From: Mya arenaria
Taxonomy: Eukaryota; Mollusca; Bivalvia; Myida; Myidae
Length of the DNA stretch: 64,000 nucleotides
Reading direction: 5' to 3'
Assembly (NCBI RefSeq): GCF_026914265.1
Contig: NC_069135.1
Span: forward strand, 6,465,001-6,529,000
Both the position numbers and the translations under genes were made by a program. Each line of letters opens with the position of its first letter. Within the stretch, counting starts at the first letter, position 1. The notes under the pieces are model-generated. The model saw nothing but the letters and a program-made list of their open reading frames with translations. It searched no databases and had not been told where the DNA came from. Below are positions 46,846-59,370 of the stretch, piece after piece.

Positions 46846-47589
46846 ATCAGATGCGTAACTGTGTGTGTTAAGGTTGTCTTGCAACATTTTTTTGAAATTT
46901 ATTATTAAAGCGATAGCTTCTCTATAATGGTATTCACAGAAAATAAAATACCATGACTGGTCGTTTCTCTTGATGATGTTTTTCATTATTTTGGTGTACA
47001 TTTAATGTGATTTATTTTTCTTTGTGTATTATTTTTTTTTACAAAGTAAAGTTCACGAATCATTTTAGCTTAAGGCATATTAAGAAAAATGTGGTTGTCA
47101 TTACTTGTGATTCAAGGCGTTAGTTAAAAGTATGTCAACATTATACATGATAAAGTTTAACAGTCATTTACTACGTTGTATCAAATTATGGACATCATAC
47201 ATCATTCACGCATTTAGTGCTCATATTTGTACTGTAAAACATGTATTATATTAAAACGAAAATGTCCTCAATGTGATATTATAATTAGGAGTATTTGGTC
47301 TTAACATATTTATAAATAATATTTTATTATTAATTTGTAGACATCATTTATATACATGTGAACAACGATTAATTGCTTGAGGCTTGTGTTCGTTTGAAAG
47401 TATATCATTTGCATTCAGGAATAAACATCAAATAACCTGTTGAGTTAGGCCTCTTGTGCACTTTCTATTTCTAAGTTTAACACTTAATACTATTAGCTTT
47501 GTTCTAAAGTGTGTTCGATTCACGTGAGACAAAACAAACAAACGCCATAACGCTAGTAATATGTTCAATCTCGGTCAATCATCTCCCCC

Positions 47590-47785
47590 ATAACAGACCT
47601 ACCTGTTAGTGAAGACGTGACCAATGATCATTGTTTACTGAGGAATGGTAAAATATACACTGTTGGACATTAAGTGTTGTTGCCATAATAATAGTGACAG
47701 GGTCTCTCTCGACCAACCAACATCTTCGCTACGGACCCAACCGCGAGCGCCATACCTATTGAATGCAAGTACAAATGTAAAAATA
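47590..47785 (+). repeat. Satellite monomers ending unit B
   Basis: One and a half copies of the ~125-130-bp satellite seen at 38088-38345, with CCCCCATAACAGACCTACCT, TGAAGACGTGACCAATGATC, TTGTTTACTGAGG and GGTCTCTCTCGACCAACCAA. It joins directly onto the degraded tetraspanin exon 2 copy of unit C. Confidence 0.75.
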
Positions 47786-47796
47786 AACGTGCTATT

Positions 47797-47912
47797 CCAG
47801 GCGGTAGGTATCAACACGAGGACCAGCAGTTCAGACGAGGTCCAAGTGTGGTTATATATTTCCATGTTGTTGGGCCATCAAAAAAGTCAAATATGTTCTT
47901 CTCATTGTAAGA
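47797..47912 (+). pseudogene. Degraded copy of tetraspanin exon 2
   Basis: GTGCTATTCCAGGCGGTAGG and TATCAACACGAGGACCAGCAGTTCAG match the acceptor and start of exon 2 at 32250-32310. TGTTGTTGGGCCATCAAAAAAGTCAAAT and CTTCTCATTGTAAG match its end (GGCCATTAAAGAGGTCAAAT...CTTGTTATG|GTGAG). A central deletion removes most of helix 2. Confidence 0.8.
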
Positions 47913-48333
47913 AGAAAACAAACATATAACCTTTTATATTAATAATCCACACACTCTAGTTCGCTTTTTTTCTTCTGAATGAAAATAATAACACATAATA
48001 GGAAAATAGGAATATGAAAACTTTTGATGCACGTCAGTTTAAGGTCAAGAAGGACACAGGTCAACAAAAAGAATACTTTTGATGAACACAAGGGTTTATG
48101 ATTAAACTTTTTGCAACTGAGCTTGTTTTTGTAGCTTTTTGCATAAATATTGGAACTTTTTGTAAATGAAATTCAAGTTAGAATGATATGTTTGAACTGA
48201 TTGTACCTACATTAATCCTGTTATAATTTCCAACTTAAGAGAACACCTGAACCATTCGTATGATTACACGGGATCGTATTATATTCTTGAAGGCGGGATA
48301 ACTGGCTTTATTGCAAATACTGATGTGTTTCAG

Positions 48334-48412
48334 TTCTCTATACTGATGCTGCTCCTCTTATTTGTTTTCATGGTCGGAGGTATCATGTTGTATGCCTTCA
48401 GGAAAAAAGGTT
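48334..48412 (+). pseudogene. Degraded copy of tetraspanin exon 3
   Basis: GTGTTTCAG|TTCTCTATACTGATGCTGCT...GTCGGAGGTATCATG...TATGCCTTCAGGAAAAAAGG is a near copy of exon 3 at 32795-32869 (TTCTTTGTACTGATGCTGCT...). Substitutions and a base gain at the donor side leave it without its normal frame. It still reads as helix 3 (LMLLLLFVFMVGGIMLYAF). Confidence 0.85.
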
Positions 48413-48429
48413 GGTAGGTAATGTGTTTT

Positions 48430-50339
48430 AGCGAATGGTCCACCAAGCGATTTTATACCATAGGAGAGGTGTTCAACAATGCATAATTACTTTTAAAAAC
48501 GTGTATATCTGTCTCCATAATAATTGTTATTTGGAACCATTTGGTTTTGCCCATTTATTTCAATGTGTGCACAAAACGGTTGTGCGAGATCGATTACACA
48601 AAGGAAAACAAATATTGACGTCGACAATACATAAGCTTCCGTGTCTAAAGCTGGATAAAATGGTTATATTGAAAATATATCAAATCGCCATAAAATGGTC
48701 ATTTATGTTGCATCGGCGATAAAACAATATTCGTTATGACTTTATAGGCATAACGACATTTATTTTTAGGAAATAAACCGCTCTATTTAAGTCCTGTAAG
48801 AATTGTTTATGTAGTCGCAGTAATACACAACTTCGTAATTTTGACGCATTGTGGTCGTTTGTTTACACTTTCTGACAGTCGGAAGTGCAATTAATTTTTA
48901 TATACTGCTTTCGATTCTGGGATCGAATGTAATCAGATATCAAGATTTAAGGCTGAAATTATTAACCAGTCTGTCATAGCTCTTCCTTTCCGTTTTCGTC
49001 GTCTGTAGGATAGCATACAAAAATTTACACCCGCCCTCCCACTCCCCATTGTTTTTCACATGTAGAGTAAACAGTAAAGTTTCTTACAGCATCAAGGCAT
49101 TAAACGGTGTTCTTGCTGTCCTTTTTCTGCTTGTGTATTTTCAGTGCGCTCGGTGTTGTAATAATGATTGAGAGAATTGTTCGTGGAGATGAAAAAACTT
49201 GCCAGGAGCACAAACGGCGTCGCTGTGTTTGATCGTTGTCCCCTCGAGTGACACACAGACAACGGGACCTATTACTACAATATGCGCCAAGGATAAGACT
49301 GGGAGATTCGTTTATATCTTATATAGTGCCAGTCTTTTAACATAAGTTGTTATACTCATTCACATGTCTTCTTTTTATTACAAGTCGCAAAGAAAAATTC
49401 AGCCAGCTGAGAGTAGGGCAACATTTAATCTACATGATCACTATATCAGTCAATAATCTTTTTGGTTAAATCCAATATTTTTTATGTTTGTTCCCAACTT
49501 GAAACTTGATGGCGGGGCTAAGCCCCATACCCATCGGTGAATTGGTGGTTACAGACAAACGGGCAAAAACATGTTAAGACGATAAGTCCTTAGGTTGTTG
49601 CTCTTGTGTTATGGTAACACCTATGTTTTGTAACCCTGCAGGTTCTTGCGTGTTGTGTCTAGTAATTTGTGCGTTTAACCTTTAAACGCTGTGGAAACAG
49701 TTTGCTTTGCGTTTTGATTGCGTGTCAGCAGGTTCTTGCGTGTTGTGTCCAGTAATTTTTGCGTTTAACCTTTAAACGCTGTGGAAACAGTTTGCTTTGC
49801 GTTTTAATTGCGTGTCAGCAGGGTGTGTATTGCGTACAAACATTGCGTTAAGTTTAACTTTAAATATTTAGCAAAGGGGGGGGGGTAAAAATACAAATTA
49901 TCTGCCCTTATCTCGGCTGGTTGTATTTTTAACGGACTGCTTGGCGCCTTAAAGCGAACCCTTGCAGTTCCGTTTTTTGCCGCCGCATATGTCCACATAC
50001 GTCCATTTTTTGTTTTGAATTTTATTACAATAAGTACGTAGTACATTGATGTTATATATTGCGGTGTCATCCACGATATTTTCTCTGTTCAAAAAGTTGC
50101 AACTCAATAAAATGATATGTTTAAGAGCTGGCGTTTGTTACAGTTTATTTCACTTATAAAATAATCACGAGTTACTAACAGTATTTTCGTGAAAGTTCAT
50201 CAGTATGTGCACTATTTTGCTCAAAATTGTATAATTTTCTAAAAAGGCACGATTTAGTATAATGATACGTATATTCAAGCACTTGAATCGGAAAACCGAT
50301 AATTTTCTTCAGTTTGTCTACTGTATGAAAGCGATTTTT
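48430..50339. other. Spacer within unit C
   Basis: No genes recognised. It contains the 90-bp tandem duplication at 49641-49820, and a G-run near 49876-49885. It does not visibly align with intron 3 or intron 4 of the tetraspanin and may be inserted sequence. Confidence 0.4.
49641..49820. repeat. Perfect-length 90-bp tandem duplication
   Basis: Two copies, 49641-49730 and 49731-49820, starting GGTTCTTGCGTGTTGTGTC and ending GCGTGTCAGCA, differ at only three or so positions. Each contains the palindrome GCGTTTAACCTTTAAACGC. The near identity indicates a recent duplication. Confidence 0.95.
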
Positions 50340-50814
50340 TACTAAATCAATTTAAACCACTTAAGGTAAACCAATTTAAATTGATACCCCACGATGGAAA
50401 CAATCATTATTTTTGTTTTTGAACTAAAGAAGTAATAAAATATATTTTTGTTAAATCCAAAGATAATTAAAAGAGTTACCTTGGGGATTTTGAAAGTCCG
50501 TTCCGAAACCTATTCTAACATTTATACAAAAAAGACACTAAATGAGTTCTTATAACTGCATTGAAAAGAACATCTATATACATAATGGAATTAATTTCAT
50601 CCTTCTACAGAAGATGTGCCTGTGCAAAATTGGATTCAAACTTACAAATATTTCATTTAAAATCCGTTTGTTTTTGGTTACTAGTGATTTTTTTATTATC
50701 ATTATTTGGTTGTAAAACTGGGTATCTTCTCGATGCTTACATCATATCAGTATATTTAAATGACCAAAATATTTTATGATCTCTCGCAACAATACTAAAC
50801 TGTTTATTCCATGG

Positions 50815-50960
50815 CAACGTCTTATAATCTTGTTCCTATGACCTTGTTATATCGTGGATACAACATAATTTTGTCTTACAAACTGTTTCCACGACTAAAT
50901 CTGCCGTGGTCACGACTTGCATATAACTAAGTTGTGGGAATGAGTAAGTTGTTGCCATTA
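50815..50960. repeat. Palindrome-rich repeat upstream of receptor copy C
   Basis: Diverged counterpart of 45035-45170 with CTGTTTCCACGACTAAATCT, GCCGTGGTCACGACTTG and ATATAACTAAGTTGTGGGAA. It holds the same position relative to the receptor start. Confidence 0.55.
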
Positions 50961-51377
50961 TATAATAAAATTCTAATATATATCATCTCTCTGTGCCACC
51001 ATAGATTGGCGCTGTATCATTTAATGCTGCTTTTTTTCCATATAAAAATATGTTAAAAACCTTGACGTCGGGCCGATCGTCTTGACTTGACGTAACGTCG
51101 GTTAGATTATTTAGAATTAAAAAAACAAGAGCAAACAAGTATAGAAAATAAACCATGAGCTCCTAGTGATTAAGGAAATAAAAGGAATGTCACAAAATAA
51201 TGAATGATAACGCAACTGTTTGGATTGACGTATAATCTGAAATTGCATTTTATCTGATATTGACTGTAACTCGGCTAATCATTTTTACTTCCTGATTCAA
51301 GATAAGCAAACATTTCATACGGATCCGATTTTCAGTAAAAAATATAGACGAAAAATTATATATTTTAATTAAACAAA

Positions 51378-52361
51378 ATGGAGTTTACCAATGATAGTAA
51401 CTATTTTAATCAGACAGAAGTGCCAGAATGCTCTCTGTTTCCAACTGACAGAGTGAAGTGCCGAGCATTGCTGTATGTTAAAACAGGAACAGCTTCTTTA
51501 TCTATTTTAGGTTCAGTTCTAACATTAGGATTAGTTGTACTGTTCAAAAAATATAATGAACATTCACAAAGAATGATTATACATCTATCACTGGCAACAC
51601 TTGTTTTTGGAGTTACATATGTGATACAAGGAATTCCGTCTGAAAATAATGCAATTTGCAAGGTCCAAGCATCGATATTGCAATTCTCCGTTTGGGCATG
51701 TTTACTCTGGATTATGAACATTGCCTTTGGAATCTACTTTCGTGTTGTTTACGATATCAACATACAACAATATGAAAAGATATTGACATTCCTATTATGG
51801 GCGTTGCCTTTGATCACAATGGCGCTACCCTTTTCGGAAAATGCGTATCAACCCGCTGGAGTTTGGTGTTGGCTGCGGAATGACAATGGATGGCGGTTTG
51901 GATTGTGGTACTGTTGGAGAATTTTATCCATTGTGTTATTTGGCTATACAATGATTCATACAGAAATTACAATTCGTAGACGTCGGAGGGGAACTTATTC
52001 AACTTCTATCACAAGTTTGACAGCGATGGAGTCAGAAATAAAAACACTTCGAATATATCCAATCCTGTATTTCATTGTGAACATTTTCCCTATCATAAAT
52101 CGCATCCAAAACGCAGCAGTTCAAGTGCACGATCAAAGAGGTTACACTTTTACACTGTTGCTTCTTCAAACACTCTTTGACCCATTGTTTGGTGTGACAC
52201 TGTCTCTTGCGTATGTTCTTGATGGAACGACAAGGAGCAGGCTCAACAAAGCTGGTATTACTGATGCTTTAAGACGATGGCGATCAAAACCAACGGATGT
52301 AAGTGTGTACCGCGTTCCTGAACAGGCCCCGCACATGAAAATATCTGTAATAAAGACATAA
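51378..52361 (+). CDS. Class E (cAMP-receptor-like) seven-helix receptor, copy C
   Basis: Intronless 327-residue paralogue of copies A and B. It keeps both conserved cysteines, the GVWCWLRND and WRFGLWYCW segments, the RRRRRG loop 3 cluster and the YFIVNIFPIINRIQNA helix. N-terminal sequons NDS and NQT. Differences from copy B concentrate in the N-terminus, the helix 4/loop 2 region, the loop between helices 6 and 7 (VHDQRGYT) and the last 25 residues, the parts most likely to meet ligands or partners. The ATG context (TTAATTAAACAAAATG) and the preceding ~100 bp are shared with copy B. It ends at TAA, 52359-52361, two codons shorter than B. No stop or frameshift was seen. Confidence 0.88.
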   Translation: MEFTNDSNYFNQTEVPECSLFPTDRVKCRALLYVKTGTASLSILGSVLTLGLVVLFKKYNEHSQRMIIHLSLATLVFGVTYVIQGIPSENNAICKVQASILQFSVWACLLWIMNIAFGIYFRVVYDINIQQYEKILTFLLWALPLITMALPFSENAYQPAGVWCWLRNDNGWRFGLWYCWRILSIVLFGYTMIHTEITIRRRRRGTYSTSITSLTAMESEIKTLRIYPILYFIVNIFPIINRIQNAAVQVHDQRGYTFTLLLLQTLFDPLFGVTLSLAYVLDGTTRSRLNKAGITDALRRWRSKPTDVSVYRVPEQAPHMKISVIKT

Positions 52362-52544
52362 ACTTAACACTGTATATTTGTACCATAAACACATTATAGA
52401 CACATATTTCGAGTCATGTATCGCAAAATGAACGACCCATAGCCAACGATCAGAGATAATTTCATATTGTTGCACTTGCATGTCTTTTTCGATCGGTTCC
52501 TTTCTAGTTTATATATTGCGTATGTTGAGGAATATGATAAACCA

Positions 52545-52645
52545 GGCACCATGAAGTGATCGAAGCCACCGAATATAATGGTGTTCCACGTTTCCATTCG
52601 GTGCCCTAGACCTGAATGTAACAGTGAACGATATCACTCAGAAAA
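52545..52645 (+). pseudogene. Repeated 3'-tail fragment of the receptor gene, unit C
   Basis: GATCGAAGCCACCGAATATA, GGTGTTCCACGTTTCCATTC and CCTAGACCTGAATGTAACAG correspond to the fragments at 36055-36130 and 46745-46830. It is non-coding. Confidence 0.55.
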
Positions 52646-52675
52646 ATTGATCAGATGTGTAATTGTGTGTTGGTG

Positions 52676-52684
52676 TATTAGTTG

Positions 52685-52741
<57 letters not shown>

Positions 52742-52765
52742 ACGTGTGTGTGTGTGTGTGTGTGT
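52676..52765. repeat. (TG)n microsatellite
   Basis: About 85 bp of TG repeats with two short CGTG interruptions. The equivalent place in unit B has only AACTGTGTGTGTTAAG, so the expansion is specific to unit C. Confidence 0.95.
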
Positions 52766-53829
52766 CTTGCATTTTGTTTTGTTTTTTACGCGATAGCTTC
52801 TATATAATGATGTTAATTGATTAGAGAAATTAACCATAATCGGTCGTCGCTCTTTTTTACCATATATTTGGTGGACATTGCATATGAATTGTCTTTCTTT
52901 GTCTATTGTCTTTATGTTACGAAGTAAAGTTCACGTATCTTTTTGAGTTAAGACATATCTCTAGCAACGCGGTGGTCACAACTTGTTATTTCAAAATGTT
53001 ATCTAAAAGTATGTCAACATCATACATGACGAAGTTAAACGGTAAATTATTACTTTGTATGAAATAATGATTTGGTGGCCTGTGCACGGATTGTAATTGC
53101 TTGCTTGGACATTATATATTACACATACATTAAGTGCTCATATTTGTACTGTAATATTTTTTATATAAAAACGAACGTTTCCTCCTCAACGTGTTATTAT
53201 AATCAGAAATATTTGTTCTAAATATAATGTTTTATGCATTTGTTTTTAATGTGTAGACTTCATTCATATACATGTGACCAACGATTGATTGCTTGAGGCT
53301 TGTGAATTTATAAATAGTATTTTGTATTCAGGATAAAAACAGATTACCTCTTTAGTTAGGCCTCTTGTGCACTATTACCCAGATAGCTAATAACAAAAGT
53401 TGTCATGAAAAGGGTAGCTTTCTGCTTATATATGTTCGATTCACATAAGACAAATCAAACAAACAACGCTTTAAATGTATCACAAAATCTACAATAATGA
53501 CTGGTATATAAGCTGTATAAAACCCTAGCCGGTGTATTTCCCATTGAACTTATAAGAAAAAATAGCCTATGTCGCTCGATGACCTTTGAAACTGAAAATA
53601 TGGCCGATTAACTTTACAGCATATTATAGAAATGCACACAATGTTAATGGAAATCGTTGTCGGGCAAGTGTTTGACAATAATGGTTTGTACCGTATCTTT
53701 ATCCAAACTGTATTTCTTATAGGAAAACAACATAGGATAAGTTATATAGATACGTTACAAAAGGCATTACTGTCTTTTTAATTATGCTTTTTGTTTGATT
53801 TCATTTATAGCTAAATCAATCAGGTGTTC

Positions 53830-54830
53830 GTGAAAAACAGGTCATTTATCAATTGTTCACTTGGGTAGAGTATACATTATTGGCCATTATGTGTTGTTGC
53901 ATAACACTAGTGGTACGGTCTCTCATGACCAGCCATCATCCTAGTTACGGACCCACCCGTTCGTGAAGATACTACCATCGACCTATTGTTTACTCAGGAA
54001 AAGTATACAGTATTGGTCAATATGTGTTAATGCCATAACGCTAGTAATAAGCTCAGTATCCGCCAACCATCTTCCCCATAACAGACCTACCTGTTAGTGA
54101 AGACAAGACCAATGCCCATTGTTTACTGAGATATGGTAGAATAGACACTGATGGTCATTAAGTGTTGTTACCATTATAATAGTGACAGGGTCTCTCTCGA
54201 CCAACCATCATCTCCGCTACGGACCTACCCGCGAGCGCCATACCAATTACCAATTGATTTGCTTAGGTAGAGTATACCTTGCAGGCCATCTTTCGTTGTT
54301 GCCATAACACTAAGGACCCGGTCTCTCTCAACCGACCGTAATCCTTGTTACGGACCTACTCGTCTGAGAAGACCAGGCCAATGAACAATTGTTTCCTGAG
54401 GTAGAGTATACATTGTTGACGACCATGTCTTGTTGCCATAACACTAGTGACAGGGTCTCTCTCTCTCGACCAATCTTTTTCCCCGTTACTGGCCTACCCG
54501 TGCGTATAGAAGACCAGGCCATTGCTCAACAGTTAAGGTAGAGTATACATTGGTGACCATCATGTATTGGTGCCATAAGACTAGCAACATGGTCTCTCCG
54601 GTACGGCCCACCCTTCCGTGCAGACCACCCTTCCGTGCAGACCACTCAAATGACAAATAGTTTCCCGAAGTAGAGTATATATTGTTGGCCAATATTCGTT
54701 GTTTTAATACTACTAATGACATGGTCTCACTCGACCAATCACCATCCCATTCACGGACTTACCCGTTCGCATAAAAGACCAGGGTAATGATCAATTGTTC
54801 ACTGAGGAGTGGTAGATTTGTCAAAGACTC
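53830..54830 (+). repeat. Satellite array, ~125-bp unit, about 8 copies
   Basis: The consensus parts GGTCTCTCTCGACCAACCAT, CCCGTTACGGACCTACCCGT, GAAGACCAGGCCAATGATCA, TTGTTTACTGAGGTAGAGTA, TACATTGTTGGCCATTATGT and GTTGCCATAACACTAGTGAC recur about eight times. This is the same family that forms the end of tetraspanin exon 6. Some copies have local duplications (for example CCACCCTTCCGTGCAGA twice near 54606-54640). Confidence 0.88.
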
Positions 54831-54915
54831 TGTCATCAAGTAAATGTCAAATACTTTGTGATCAATTTTATGTCAAAGACTATCATTAATTTTTTGTCAA
54901 AGACTCTGTCAGAAT
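54815..54915. repeat. Short tandem repeat of GTCAAAGACT units
   Basis: TTGTCAAAGACTCTGTCATC, ATGTCAAATACTTTGTGATC, ATGTCAAAGACTATCATTA and TTGTCAAAGACTCTGTCAGA give four diverged copies of a ~30-bp unit just after the satellite array. Confidence 0.75.
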
Positions 54916-54929
54916 GCGATTATAGACGT

Positions 54930-57900
54930 TTTATTCAAAGTAACTTTTTGACTCCATGGCTACGCATCTGATCGTGCCACGACCTATATGCCAATGTGTT
55001 AATTTATCATAATCACATATATGAGCTAACATGTAAATAAATTATATATATATACTATTATACTATACTATTATATAAAACACATAGTAGAATTTTCGCT
55101 CAATAGGTAACTCACTTTTTCTTTTCCATATTCAAGATGCAACCACCATCACAGGTGTGTGGTACTGTTCAACAGCAGTCATTATTTGTAAATTGCATGA
55201 CAGGTGTTATCATGGGACGAAATCATTTACTGGTGTTTGAAGTTAAAACTAGGTTTGATTCATATTTGTAATAGAAGACTTGATTCACAACCGCTATTAG
55301 AAATAAATCTCTCACTTGGTGGGAATTACCATGGAAGTTTTTTTCCCTGAGTCTGTTGAAATGAGCTTGAGGAGAAACTACTAGTCTTTCTGATCCTGGA
55401 CATGAACCAGGCATGAACCAGCTCCCAAAAACAAGAAGAAGGTTCAGATTACTGACAGTGTCAACAAATACAAAATTATTTGTTGAATGTTCACGATTGT
55501 AATTTATTTGCAAATGAATGTGTGGTTTTAGATATCCAGGAAGCAAATTGTGTTACATGAATACAATGCAATTCGCGAAAGTGATGGTCGTTTCATAGAA
55601 AAAAGGCAAGGCAATGGGAAATAATGATCGAAACATGTTTGTTCAAAAAGGATAAGGATATGTGAGTTACTCGGTTGTTGAAATATACAAAGGTAAGGAC
55701 TTGCTGAAGTATTTTGATTAAGCTGGTGAGGACAGCTTGCCGGTTATGGTATGGTATGCCTATACTAAAAGGAACTACATAGTGCCTTGTGACGGTGACC
55801 TGTGCAAGGCTGGAATATGTTGGCAAGGTTTGTTAAGAACTTCATGTTCAAAAATCACAATCGGAGCTGGCGGGATGTTCTCTAGGAGGAACCTTTAAAG
55901 GATGGCAATGGAGAATATACAGATATCAAATATCTCCAGTCGCATTTTTTAATGATGATTGTCATAAAGTTAAAGCGTAAGTTAGTTTTTAGTTTAAAGG
56001 TTATTTATTTTACATTTGTGAAGAAAAATTCATTAAATTATACAATGTCATGTTCGTTTGCACGATGTTGCAGGAGAGTGTGATCTTTGATTGTGGGGGA
56101 AATAGAAGAACCCGGTGGAAGCCGACTTCTCAGGCTTGTTGAGTACCCATCAAACTATCGCCTTGGTGGGAAGCCAGTGCGCTTACCGTTGTGGTAGTGG
56201 TAGTAGTATAATTGGTTTACAATATTTTAAAAGGAGAAACAGGGCTTTGAAATTTTCCTGCATTCATTCTCTCAGTGTGCAAGGATAAGGAGAACAGGTA
56301 ATCAGAAGGAATGCTGACTATGATGATGCTGCTCAGCCACGGGAACAAGTACTTTATTTTTTATGGTTTCGTGCAGACTGTAGTCACTGCTTTGAGTTTC
56401 ATATGACAAGGACACAATGAAGAAAAGACCAAGCAGCTTCACTTACCTGGTAAAAGACCTGATGTATTTTATGACTTAGCATGTAATATTCGGGAGTATT
56501 TTTTAAATTGTGAGAGTGGTTACTTTAAAAATGATGGATTTTTCCTAACAAGTTTCATGGGCCCACAAGTGCTCTATTACATTCCGGTCATGGCTTTGGC
56601 ATTATTAATTCTGAAATTTGCGAGTTATTTTATATCTTTGTTCAGTGCATAAAAAAGTCAACACGCAAGATGAGTCAATGCCATTTTTGCTTCTAAAAAA
56701 AGATTTGAATTAACAGTGATAGTGTTAACATCAAACTGTTTGGGTGGGGGGGGGGTTACACATTTTTAATTTAGAGTTCGGATATATTTGTGTTGTAACT
56801 AGTGACTTTACAAGGAAGAAAACAGTTGGCTGTAAGGGGATGGAGGAGGCAAACCATCAAAACTAGTTCATTCTCTAATACTAAAATTGTATTTGAAACG
56901 TTTTTGAAAATGTTGATTACTCATAAAGTTGTTTGTATTCATAAAATGATGAATGATAAATGTTGGATATATCGATTTTGTCATTCACTGAATTATGAAT
57001 GTTATAATTATATATTGACTTGTATCTTTCATGCATGTTTGTAATAATATTTTGCGTATAATAATAAGCTGTATATGCTTACATCGAAAATAAACGTTAT
57101 GTTATGTTATGTTGTATCAAAGTCACAGTATTGTCAATATCAAAACATTTCTTTTTGTGATCACTATTGAATTCTTTGAAAAATAAACACTGACTTTGAA
57201 CTTCGTCTTCTTATATTTAAACGATGCTGTGAGTGCGATTGCTTTGCTAAGGAAAGTAACCAGTAATATGTATATTGTACATGTCGTGTATCGTCGTCAA
57301 CCTTCGCATTACTTAAAAAATGCATTCAAATAGTTTTGCCCAAGGACTTTTCGCCGATTCACCAAATAGTAAACAAGATATAACTGATTTAAAGCTTTGG
57401 AAGTCTATGCAAAATCGCATATATATTATGGAATAGTTACATTGGCAACGTACAGGCAAACAAAAGAAGACACATTTACTGTATATATCAAATTCTAGTA
57501 TAATTGTTTTATAAAATGAATCGCATTAATATATCTTTTAAAATAGAATCGGAAAAGACATAACATACTAAAAAGGCGCCCTCTTAACCTTAATGCGGAC
57601 CTAATTTTTGATACCTATGAACGGATGAACGCACTTACGCGAATGATATGCCTTTTGACTGAAATGCTATTGGTACAAAAAAAATACCAAAACTAAACCC
57701 ATTAAAATAACTTTTAACTAAAACAGTCTTAAGACCATCGCTCGAAATCGGCCATGTAGTGCGGTATGTGTGGCAAACATTTGCGGATGGTCTCAGACTC
57801 AGCTCCAAAACGGAGAGCTGACAAAACAATCCTTTTAAATTTGGTAGGGCGGTGGGTCTCGATGTCCTTTTACCCTAAATTGTCGCCTAACCGCAGTTTG

Positions 57901-59370
57901 GTTAAATTCCCTATACATATATACATTATGTTTGGGGCAACTTTGACGGACCCTGTGCCATTAAAAAATAAACAATCAAGGTGGTGCGGAACTTCTATGA
58001 ACATGTTTTAAGGTTAATATCACATGACCATGACCTGATCAATGACCCTGACCAACTACCATAGGTTTTCAGCTCAGGGATATTTTATTCCCTTTCACTC
58101 CCCTTCCAAGGGCATGCTTCTGTCCCAAGAACTCGACTTCATTTGAGGTTTGTTCACTGAAAAATTATTTGTTGACCAAATAAGGCTATCTTGGTACCAA
58201 ATGTTGCGGACGGACGGACACTCTTGATATATGATGATCTCAGAGTCAGCCGCTACCAAATGTTTGTGTTTTTGTATGATGGACTTTGTTAGAGTTAGCA
58301 TGTCTTAATGCCCCCAGTCTATTTATTTGACGTAAACTGTGATCTTAAAAGATAAAATCACCAAATAAAGTGCAAATAGTAGGGTTTTGAAACCCCTTTA
58401 AATTAATGTATTGAACAAGGTTGTCTTATCCCCGGATCATGCTAAGTTAGTCCAAAAACGCGTTAGAATTATCGGTTTTACAAAAGAATGGGAAACTATG
58501 TTTCTTCCACACACAAAAAAAACGCAAATGAAGTATAGCTTGCTCACACATGTTACTACAAGTCATGCCGAGCAATCGCTCTCTTCTGTTTCTTGGTTCG
58601 CACCTGATAGAAAGAATCGCAACAAGTCAGATCTACCACAATTTTGAAAGAGCAATTTAAGCTAGCGGCACATTTGACATAAAATACACTTTTTATATTT
58701 CAGTTCATATGTTTCGTCTTAATTTAAGCTATAATTAATACAAGTGTTTTAATAAATGTATGTTTGTGTCAGATTTGGCAATTTGGAAAGTATTAAAATT
58801 GTTTTGTACTGCTCATGTAATTTCAGGGTACCGTGGTTCTAATTACAATACTTCGCGATCCGGACTTTAGATCATTCAATGAAATTGAGTTTTGGCATAC
58901 TGCTGTACACATTATCCTTCTGTTTTGTAATTAATGCCCGAATTCATATTTTAAAGCATATAACAAATTTGTTATCCTGATATTTTGTATAAATCGTTGT
59001 ATTTTGTTCTTTGAATATACATTGTCTTTAATATGCATTGTATTTAAGAGTAGCAGTCAACAGTTTCACATTCAGTTCTTTCTTTTTTATTTTCAAAATA
59101 TCGTACATCTTATTTCCTCTTCTTTTAGAAGAATCATAATATTTAAATCTGAAGAAACATTTTTTCCATTTGTTGGAAGCTGTCGGGTTTCATACAATGT
59201 TGCATTCAGCTCATTATAAATACAATTAAATATGGCTTAAATATGTATTTTGGAAATCTCGAAAAAAAAATGTTCTGAATAACACAATCTGTCCATGTCA
59301 ATTTATTCATTTCGAAAATTTAAATTAATTTTGTTGTTGGTCCATGCACGAATAATATTCGAATGTTAAG
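54930..59370. other. Intergenic stretch without recognised genes
   Basis: Open frames here are short and match no known family. Two retroposon-like features are visible. An AATAAACG(TTATG)n tail at about 57088-57115 could be the 3' end of an old LINE or SINE. A segment at about 58020-58260 has ATGACC/CTGACC runs and GGACGGACGGAC, a type of dispersed sequence common in molluscs. An AT-rich run lies at 55040-55080. Confidence 0.4.

Larger units (their letters stand above)
43010..47785 (+). repeat. Segmental duplicate unit B of the tetraspanin-intron/receptor region
   Basis: Segments match unit A in order: 43010-43450 to tetraspanin intron 1 (30080-32100), TATGTTTGAACTGTTTGTACC near 43668 to the same string near 32660 in intron 2, and 43760 onward to intron 4 from 34220. 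Then come the receptor gene and the satellite at 47590-47780. Tetraspanin exons 3 and 4 are absent: the sequence jumps from intron 2 to intron 4 near 43755. A LINE fragment is inserted at about 44190-45030. Boundaries are by eye. Confidence 0.75.
47786..54830 (+). repeat. Segmental duplicate unit C of the tetraspanin/receptor region
   Basis: In order: a degraded tetraspanin exon 2 (47797-47912), an intron 2-like string TATGTTTGAACTGATTGTACC near 48186, a degraded exon 3 (48334-48412), intron 4-like sequence from 50340, the intact receptor copy C, and an expanded satellite array (53830-54800). No trace of exons 4 or 5 was found. Unit length is about 7 kb, close to the 6.1 kb of unit A. Confidence 0.75.

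Noticed and set aside
58411-58647. 78-codon plus-strand open frame
   Set aside because: Starts with a non-ATG codon, lacks recognisable domains and has no flanking splice sites fitting a longer gene.
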